DNA of 7,269 bases from JAZLDV01 sp045614925 (GTDB lineage: Bacteria; Bacillota_I; Bacilli_A; Erysipelotrichales; Coprobacillaceae), in assembly GCA_045614925.1 (NCBI GenBank), contig JAZLDV010000037.1, positions 1-7,269 on the forward strand, written 5' to 3'. This document shows, in pieces, positions 1 to 4,037 of the stretch (positions are counted from its first letter, which is position 1; every line of letters begins with the position of its first letter). Below the pieces are notes generated by a model, which ran no database searches, was not told the origin of the DNA, and saw only the letters and a list, made by a program, of their open reading frames with translations. The position numbers and the translations under genes are program-made.

Positions 1-389
1 CCTTGATTTAAATCACATTCATTAAAACAGCATGATCTCATCTCACTATCGCCTATACTTATAAAACGACATAAACATTCATTTATGCTACAATAATCAA
101 ATAAACACTCACTAAACAAAGTTCCCATCATTTTACAATTAACAAACTTACAGTTTTTAAATACACATTCTCTAAATTCAATATTAGATATATCACAATA
201 ATCAAATTGACAATTTATAAAATAACATTTATCAAAAATATAGTCACTTAAACCAATATGATTAAACTGACAATATCTGAATTCATAATGTCTTCTATGA
301 CTTTCTAAATATTCGTCATCTGAAAAATTCAAATATTCATAATAGTCTATAGTATCACTAATATATCCTGATTCTAATTCTTTCTTCAT
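1..389 (-). CDS. Pentapeptide-repeat protein, cysteine-rich (3' end outside window)
   Basis: Reading leftward from 389, the frame stays open to the window edge and gives 129 residues of an incomplete protein. After about 35 non-repeat residues it becomes a run of five-residue units with a large hydrophobic residue (mostly Phe) at the centre and Cys two positions earlier, for example NCQF, ECVF, NCKF, ECLF and NECDL. This is the signature of pentapeptide-repeat proteins, which fold as right-handed quadrilateral beta-helices. Some family members (Qnr, MfpA) mimic DNA and bind gyrase; most have unknown function, and nothing here identifies a target. I chose the ATG at 389-387 because GGTGAT, a six-base match to the 16S tail, lies at the best spacing, and a -10-like TATGAT (437-432) would start the transcript near 425. 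An in-frame ATG at 422-420 would add 11 residues but lacks a good SD. The gene is divergent from the kinase at 468. Confidence 0.78.
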   Translation of the reverse strand, partial: MKKELESGYISDTIDYYEYLNFSDDEYLESHRRHYEFRYCQFNHIGLSDYIFDKCYFINCQFDYCDISNIEFRECVFKNCKFVNCKMMGTLFSECLFDYCSINECLCRFISIGDSEMRSCCFNECDLNQ

Positions 390-431
390 AACATCACCAC
401 AATCATCATAACATAAATTCATTCTCAAATA

Positions 432-445
432 ATCATAAATATGAT
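432..445. promoter_or_regulatory. Palindrome of two outward TATGAT boxes between divergent genes
   Basis: ATCATA-AA-TATGAT is a perfect 6+2+6 inverted repeat. Read on each strand, the outer arm is TATGAT, one base from the -10 consensus. The right-hand copy (440-445) would start the kinase mRNA near 452. The left-hand copy (437-432, minus strand) would start the pentapeptide-repeat mRNA near 425. No convincing -35 hexamer is visible at the right distance on either side, so this may instead be the operator of a dimeric regulator. Confidence 0.4.
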
Positions 446-467
446 AAAATAACTCAGAGGTGATAAT

Positions 468-1283
468 ATGGGACAAAAAAAGATTGCATTAATTAATGAT
501 ATGAGTGGCTTTGGAAGATGTTCTTTAACAGTTCTTATTCCTCTTATATCAGCTCTAAAAATCCAAACTGTTCCTATACCTACAGCTATCCTATCATGTC
601 ATATGCAGTTCCCTCATCATTTTATAGATGATTATACATCAAAGATGAATGATTACATTCAATCTTATAAAGATAATCACTTAGAGTTTGATGCTATTGC
701 GAGTGGATATTTAGGAAGTTATGAACAGGCAGATATAGTGATAGATTTTATTCATCATTTTAAAAAAGAAAATACAATTGTTTTTGTCGATCCTGTTATG
801 GGTGATCATGGACATCTTTATTCAACAATGAATCAGCATATGATTTTAAAAATGAAAGAACTTATTACTTATGCGCATATTATTACACCGAATTTAACGG
901 AATTATGTGCATTAACAGACACGTTATATAATGAATCATTGTCATTTGATTGTATTAGAGAAATGTGCAGTAAGTTGTGTGCTAAAGGTATTAGACATAT
1001 TGTTGTCACTGGAATTAAAGAAAATGATGATATTATTAACTATATATATAATAATGATGCTAGTGAAAATATGATTAAGGTAAAAAGAATAGGTCAAGAT
1101 CGCTGCGGAAGTGGAGATGTCATGAGTGGTGTGATTGCTGGGACATATTTAAATACAGGTGACTTATATCATAGTGTAAAAAAAGCAAGTGAATTTACAT
1201 CTTTATGTATTCAAAGATGTGAGGAATTAAATATTCCTCATCATTATGGATTATGTATAGAAGAATATTTAACGACATTATAG
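468..1283 (+). CDS. pdxY: Pyridoxal/pyridoxamine kinase (PdxY/PdxK type)
   Basis: ATP-dependent cytoplasmic kinase that phosphorylates pyridoxal, pyridoxamine or pyridoxine in vitamin B6 salvage, yielding PLP or its precursors. The 271 residues match the usual length and show the ribokinase-superfamily landmarks in order. There is an N-terminal substrate region with NDMSGFGRCS (10-19), then DPVMGD (108-113), TPNLTE (140-145), VVTG (179-182) and the anion-hole/catalytic motif GSGD (214-217), with D217 the expected general base. Many homologues have GTGD, so Ser215 is a mild variant. The start is supported by AGGTGAT (458-464), extending the anti-SD match at optimal spacing. The next gene begins 15 bases after the stop, so the two are probably cotranscribed. 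The kinase family is clear. The choice between PdxK and PdxY, and exact substrate preference among B6 vitamers or a hydroxymethylpyrimidine, is less certain. Confidence 0.88.
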   Translation: MGQKKIALINDMSGFGRCSLTVLIPLISALKIQTVPIPTAILSCHMQFPHHFIDDYTSKMNDYIQSYKDNHLEFDAIASGYLGSYEQADIVIDFIHHFKKENTIVFVDPVMGDHGHLYSTMNQHMILKMKELITYAHIITPNLTELCALTDTLYNESLSFDCIREMCSKLCAKGIRHIVVTGIKENDDIINYIYNNDASENMIKVKRIGQDRCGSGDVMSGVIAGTYLNTGDLYHSVKKASEFTSLCIQRCEELNIPHHYGLCIEEYLTTL

Positions 1284-1298
1284 AAAGGAAGAGAATAT

Positions 1299-2036
1299 AT
1301 GATATATATGACTAGGGAAGAAAGACTTCTTCCATTAGAAAAATTGACAAACACGAGAGACTTAGGTGGATATGAAACACAAGGTGGAATGTTTACGAAA
1401 GCACATAAATATATTAGAGGATCTTCACCAACTAATGCGAGTGAAGAAGATATTTTAAAATTAAAAGAATATGGAATCAATGTGGTATTAGATTTAAGAA
1501 GTCCTTTTGAAAAATCTCAAGGAGTTAATCCATTTAAATCAGATGAAGATGTAGAATATTATGAAGTGAATCTTTTTGATACTTTACAGTCTGAAGGTGA
1601 AGATGCTTCAAATAAAGATTATAAAGATTTAGGTGGTATTTATGTATATATGCTTGAATCTAAAAAACAGGAGTTTAAAAAGATTTTTGAAATCTTTATT
1701 GAACATATGTATGATAGTGTATTATTTCATTGTACATCAGGAAAAGATAGAACAGGTGTTGTCAGTGTACTATTGATGGATCTTGCAGGATGTCATGAAT
1801 ATGATATTGTTAAAGATTATAGTGAAACATATGAAAATAATAAAGAATTGAATGATTATCTTTTAACATTGATTGAAGACGAAGAAGCAAAAGATTTTAT
1901 TAAATCATCTCCTCGCTATGTTATGGAATTATTAGATTATTTAAGAGAAAATTATGGTAGTGCAAAAGAATATTTAATTCGTTTAGGTATTCATGAAGAT
2001 GATATTGAAATGTTAATTGAAAATTTTACAATTTAA
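1299..2036 (+). CDS. Tyrosine-protein/lipid phosphatase, CX5R class (Y_phosphatase3-like)
   Basis: A 245-residue cytoplasmic phosphatase. The P-loop HCTSGKDRTG spans 144-153, with C145 as nucleophile and R151 as the phosphate-binding arginine. The N-terminal block NTRDLGGYET (18-27) and the LDLRSPFE block (64-71) are typical of the LipA/Y_phosphatase3 family of bacterial tyrosine or dual-specificity phosphatases; Listeria LipA acts on phosphotyrosine and phosphoinositides. No signal peptide or membrane segment is seen, unlike secreted virulence members. The SD AAGGAAGAG (about 1285-1293) favours the ATG at 1299; a second in-frame ATG lies at 1308. Tight spacing behind the kinase implies one mRNA. 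The real substrate is unknown: a protein phosphotyrosine, a phosphoinositide-like lipid, or a small phospho-metabolite are all possible. Confidence 0.85.
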   Translation: MIYMTREERLLPLEKLTNTRDLGGYETQGGMFTKAHKYIRGSSPTNASEEDILKLKEYGINVVLDLRSPFEKSQGVNPFKSDEDVEYYEVNLFDTLQSEGEDASNKDYKDLGGIYVYMLESKKQEFKKIFEIFIEHMYDSVLFHCTSGKDRTGVVSVLLMDLAGCHEYDIVKDYSETYENNKELNDYLLTLIEDEEAKDFIKSSPRYVMELLDYLRENYGSAKEYLIRLGIHEDDIEMLIENFTI

Positions 2037-2042
2037 TAAAGT

Positions 2043-2086
2043 AAAAACGCCAACTTTTTATGAATACATAAATAGGAGGTGTTTTT
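2043..2086 (+). terminator. Terminator-like hairpin that also occludes the next gene's SD
   Basis: AAAAACGCC (2043-2051) pairs with GGTGTTTTT (2078-2086) over nine positions, with one G-U wobble. Inside it TTTATG (2057-2062) pairs with CATAAA (2067-2072) around a four-base loop. The 3' side runs straight into a T tract ending at 2089, as in a Rho-independent terminator. The GG at 2078-2079 belongs to the AGGAGG SD (2074-2079) of the gene at 2090, so folding would also hide that ribosome site. The stem is AT-rich with an internal loop, so termination is probably incomplete. Confidence 0.5.
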
Positions 2087-2089
2087 TTT

Positions 2090-2515
2090 ATGGATAAATT
2101 AACATTAAAACAAAAAGATAAATTTGTAACAAAAGTATATAAAAAATATCAGATGGCACAATTAGATATTATTTATTTAAATCAGCATTACAATTACTAT
2201 CCACAAAATGATATATTTAGAGTCAAAGAATCTTCATCATACAGCAGTAAAGATCATGCATTTATTAATATGTTAGATAAGAAAAGAAAATTAGAAGAAT
2301 ATGTAATGCTTATTGATAGAATTTATGCGAATTTAAGTGAGGAGACTAAGTTTTTTATTGATAATGAATATCTGAATTTTTATGATAGAAGCTGGTGGTA
2401 TATATATTATTCTAGGGCGAGTTATTATAGAATGAAACATAAAGCTTTAGATGAATTTTTAGAAAGTTCTCAGTTCTTTTTTAATAGTGAAGAATTATCT
2501 GAATTTTATGAATGA
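2090..2515 (+). CDS. Small hypothetical helical protein with possible C-terminal helix-turn-helix
   Basis: I do not recognise this 141-residue protein with certainty. It is charged and rich in Tyr, Lys, Glu and Phe, with no signal peptide or membrane span, so it is probably cytoplasmic. Predicted features by eye are an N-terminal helix (1-33), a polar loop (35-55), a helix (57-82), and a C-terminal segment LSEETKFFIDNEYL followed by WWYIYYSRASYYRMKHKAL (102-120). The last part resembles a sigma-region-4/ArpU-like helix-turn-helix, where the S-R-A-S-Y-Y-R stretch would be the recognition helix. Small proteins of this kind in Mollicutes and Erysipelotrichia are sometimes labelled MG284/MPN403 family; I suspect that relationship but cannot test it. 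The SD AGGAGG (2074-2079) lies ten bases from the ATG and sits in the hairpin at 2043-2086. The stop is TGA. Confidence 0.72.
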   Translation: MDKLTLKQKDKFVTKVYKKYQMAQLDIIYLNQHYNYYPQNDIFRVKESSSYSSKDHAFINMLDKKRKLEEYVMLIDRIYANLSEETKFFIDNEYLNFYDRSWWYIYYSRASYYRMKHKALDEFLESSQFFFNSEELSEFYE

Positions 2516-2523
2516 AAATTAAC

Positions 2524-2552
2524 TTGATTCATATAAATCTTTTCGTTATAAT
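2524..2552 (+). promoter_or_regulatory. Sigma-A promoter of the DUF368 gene
   Basis: TTGATT (-35, 2524-2529) and a full-consensus TATAAT (-10, 2547-2552) are separated by exactly 17 bases. Transcription should begin near 2559. This gives the DUF368 gene its own start and shows that a GTG at 2558 cannot be a useful start codon on this transcript. Confidence 0.85.
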
Positions 2553-2581
2553 ACAATGTGTTTGAAAAGGAGAGATTTTGT

Positions 2582-3421
2582 ATGTTAAAAAACATTATTG
2601 GAGGTATTGCAGTTGGTGTTGCGAATGTAATTCCTGGTGTCAGCGGTGGTACGATGATGGTTATTTTAGGTATATTTAATAGAATGATGGATGCTATTAG
2701 CGGTGTATTTCAAATACACAATAAAAATAGAGTAGCAGATATTGTTTTTCTTATGCAGGTTGCAATTGGAGTAGTTATTGGATTAGTTGGATTTGCTAAA
2801 ATTTTAGAATATTTATTTAATTATTTTCCAACTCAGACAATGTATTGGTTTATTGGTTTAATTGCATTAAGTATTCCTTTATTTTTAAAAGGTGAAATGA
2901 AAGGTGAAAAGAAAAGTATTATCTGGTTATTTGTAGGTATGGCTGTTATTTTCTCTTTACAGTTATTAAATCCTGGTAATGATCAGGCAGCTGTAAATCC
3001 AGAATTCCCACCTTTATCATTATTGTTATGTATTAAAATGATTGGGATTGGAATTATTGGTGGGGCAACAATGCTTATGCCTGGTGTAAGTGGATCAATG
3101 GTATTATTAATTTTAGGTGAATATTATTTATTTAAGTCATATTTAGCAAATGTTATGTCATTTTCGATGCAAATTATTATTCCATTAGGATTTATGGCAG
3201 TAGGAATTGGTTTAGGAATCTTATTAAGTGCAAAAGTATGTCAGTACTTTTTAAGAATATGCAAAGGGCAGTTCTTAAGCTTTATCTTAGGATTAATTAT
3301 TGCTTCATCATTAGTTTTAATTCCATTCAATGCACAATATGATCTATTTGTCATTGTAACATCACTTTTTGCATTTGTATTAGGTGGAGTTATAGTTTTA
3401 GGACTTGGGAAAATACAGTAA
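2582..3421 (+). CDS. popT: DUF368 membrane protein, PopT-type undecaprenyl-phosphate translocase
   Basis: A 279-residue polytopic membrane protein, nearly all hydrophobic segments with short loops. It carries two copies of the DUF368 signature, NVIPGVSGGTMMVILG (15-30) and MLMPGVSGSMVLLILG (164-179), consistent with an internally duplicated transporter whose re-entrant PGVSG loops meet in the membrane. DUF368 proteins (PopT) and the DedA protein UptA have been reported as polyprenyl-phosphate transporters that return undecaprenyl phosphate to the inner leaflet for peptidoglycan and teichoic-acid synthesis. Assignment here is by family, not by direct evidence. The start at 2582 is set by AAAAGGAGAG (2565-2574), seven bases upstream; the longer frame from GTG 2558 begins at or before the predicted transcript start and would read through the SD. 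A terminator follows at 3457. Confidence 0.87.
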   Translation: MLKNIIGGIAVGVANVIPGVSGGTMMVILGIFNRMMDAISGVFQIHNKNRVADIVFLMQVAIGVVIGLVGFAKILEYLFNYFPTQTMYWFIGLIALSIPLFLKGEMKGEKKSIIWLFVGMAVIFSLQLLNPGNDQAAVNPEFPPLSLLLCIKMIGIGIIGGATMLMPGVSGSMVLLILGEYYLFKSYLANVMSFSMQIIIPLGFMAVGIGLGILLSAKVCQYFLRICKGQFLSFILGLIIASSLVLIPFNAQYDLFVIVTSLFAFVLGGVIVLGLGKIQ

Positions 3422-3423
3422 TA

Positions 3424-3439
3424 TTGTAGAGTACTACAA
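3424..3439. repeat. Short inverted repeat after the DUF368 stop
   Basis: TTGTAG-AGTA-CTACAA is a perfect 6-bp inverted repeat with a four-base centre, three bases after the stop codon and upstream of the main terminator. In RNA it could form a small 3'-UTR hairpin; in DNA it could be an operator-like site. No function can be assigned. Confidence 0.45.
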
Positions 3440-3456
3440 AACTGAATAAAAATTAT

Positions 3457-3500
3457 ACGACTTGTACTATTAAAAATTAAAGACAAGTCGTTTTATTTTT
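3457..3500 (+). terminator. Rho-independent terminator of the DUF368 gene
   Basis: ACGACTTGT (3457-3465) pairs perfectly with ACAAGTCGT (3483-3491) around a 17-base AT-rich loop, and is followed by TTTATTTTT. It ends the DUF368 transcript. From here to 3626 I see only AT-rich spacer with no gene. Confidence 0.85.
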
Positions 3501-3626
3501 GTGTTTACAAGCAAAAATAAATACCATACTTTTTTTAAACATAACTAGATGTATGTGATGTAAGAGTTTTCATAGTACAGAAATTAAAAATATAGCGATA
3601 AAATCAACGAAATTTTAAAAAATATA

Positions 3627-3654
3627 TTGTAAAATACTGGAAAGTAAATATAAT
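3627..3654 (+). promoter_or_regulatory. Promoter of the intergenic RNA
   Basis: TTGTAA (-35, 3627-3632) and a full-consensus TATAAT (-10, 3649-3654) are 16 bases apart. Initiation is expected near 3661-3662, exactly where the first RNA hairpin (TGTCC/GGACA) begins. No SD and start codon with a reading frame of useful length follows. Confidence 0.7.
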
Positions 3655-3660
3655 GGAAAA

Positions 3661-3862
3661 TGTCCTAAGGGACACGGATGCAAATTCCTCATAATAAATA
3701 TTCCTCAATCAAAACGGCATCCGGATAAATAATTTTCATATAAGTTTTTCTCAAAAATTTAATATTGGTCAGCTACCTTCAGCAAGTAGCAGAGCCTCAG
3801 CAACTCAAGACCAAGAATAAGAAAAGGACGATAAGTAGGGATATCGTCCTTTTCTTATTTTT
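3661..3862 (+). ncRNA. Structured non-coding RNA of about 200 nt, class not identified (raiA-like?)
   Basis: A self-contained transcription unit with no coding potential but strong secondary structure. Helices visible by eye, in order:
- TGTCC/GGACA (3661-3665 with 3670-3674), four-base loop.
- CGGATGC/GCATCCG (3675-3681 with 3717-3723), closing a 35-nt loop that contains two copies of ATTCCTCA (3684-3691 and 3700-3707).
- An AT-rich linker.
- TTGGTC/GACCAA (3765-3770 with 3809-3814), enclosing two adjacent hairpins, GCTAC/GTAGC (3772-3776 with 3786-3790) and GAG/CTC (3792-3794 with 3804-3806), whose 9-nt loops are CTTCAGCAA and CCTCAGCAA.
- An 18-bp terminator.

Local GC content in the helices is well above the surroundings. 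Length, junction architecture and a built-in terminator resemble widespread Bacillota RNAs such as raiA. I cannot confirm that from memory of its consensus. A trans-acting sRNA is the alternative. Confidence 0.72.
3816..3862 (+). terminator. Strong terminator of the intergenic RNA
   Basis: Positions 3816-3833 and 3842-3859 are perfectly complementary over 18 bp, with an eight-base loop (3834-3841), and T residues run to 3862. The A-rich base of the 5' arm makes it potentially active on both strands. It separates the RNA from the hexosaminidase gene, which therefore needs its own promoter. Confidence 0.92.
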
Positions 3863-3892
3863 ATAAACATATTAATTAATTCGCCATCTTTT

Positions 3893-3908
3893 AGTAAATC
3901 TCTTTACT
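3893..3908. promoter_or_regulatory. Inverted repeat overlapping the hexosaminidase -35
   Basis: AGTAAA-TCTC-TTTACT is a perfect 6+4+6 inverted repeat. Its right arm is the proposed -35 hexamer (3903-3908), which is where a repressor dimer would block polymerase. The regulator is unknown. Confidence 0.35.
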
Positions 3909-3930
3909 TATTTTAATAATAGATTAAAAT
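3903..3930 (+). promoter_or_regulatory. Likely promoter of the hexosaminidase gene
   Basis: TTTACT (-35, 3903-3908) and TAAAAT (-10, 3925-3930) are 16 bases apart and predict a start near 3937, giving a leader of about 100 nt. A weaker alternative uses TTTACA (3944-3949) with TTTATT (3967-3972). I prefer the first because it has the better -10 box. Confidence 0.45.
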
Positions 3931-3935
3931 ATTAG

Positions 3936-3949
3936 TGTAAGTGTTTACA
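3936..3949 (+). promoter_or_regulatory. CcpA cre-like site
   Basis: TGTAAGTGTTTACA differs by one base (T for C at position 7) from the catabolite-responsive element consensus TGWAARCGYTWNCW. It overlaps the predicted transcription start of the GH20 gene, a standard position for CcpA repression. Carbon catabolite control would suit a glycan-degrading enzyme. Confidence 0.55.
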
Positions 3950-3975
3950 ATGAAAGGGGGATTTTTTTTATTTGG

Positions 3976-3992
3976 TTTTTGCAAAAATTGCA
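3976..3992. promoter_or_regulatory. Overlapping palindromes in the hexosaminidase leader
   Basis: TTTTTGCAAAAA (3976-3987) is a 12-base perfect palindrome. It overlaps the inverted repeat TGCAA-AAA-TTGCA (3980-3992). These could form an operator for a sugar-responsive regulator or a weak leader hairpin. AT-rich sequence makes chance palindromes likely, so confidence is low. Confidence 0.25.
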
Positions 3993-4037
3993 GAATAATA
4001 GCATAGCTTATTTATTGAATTAGGAGAGGAGAACAAT

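Noticed and set aside
1244..1480. Minus-strand open frame across the kinase/phosphatase junction
   Set aside because: It lies antisense to two well-supported genes, has no SD and its translation resembles no family; it is a shadow frame.
2558..2581. Upstream GTG start for the DUF368 protein
   Set aside because: The predicted transcript starts about there, the added residues would be encoded by the SD itself, and the ATG at 2582 has ideal spacing.
3241..3486. Minus-strand open frame over the 3' end of the DUF368 gene and its terminator
   Set aside because: It starts inside the terminator region and reads antisense through a membrane protein, with no recognisable domain.
3765..3814. tRNA-like fold in the twin-hairpin region
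   Set aside because: The span is only 50 nt, with no T-loop GTTCRA motif, no anticodon arm and no acceptor end.
3661..3862. 6S RNA, SRP RNA or a T-box leader as the identity of the intergenic RNA
   Set aside because: It lacks the single long interrupted hairpin of 6S RNA, the SRP GGAA-tetraloop domain and the T-box AGGGTGG motif; it also terminates before the next promoter.
3955..3998. Leader peptide from TTG at 3972 behind a GGGGG SD-like run
   Set aside because: It would encode only eight residues from a rare start with no regulatory amino-acid run; too weak to call.
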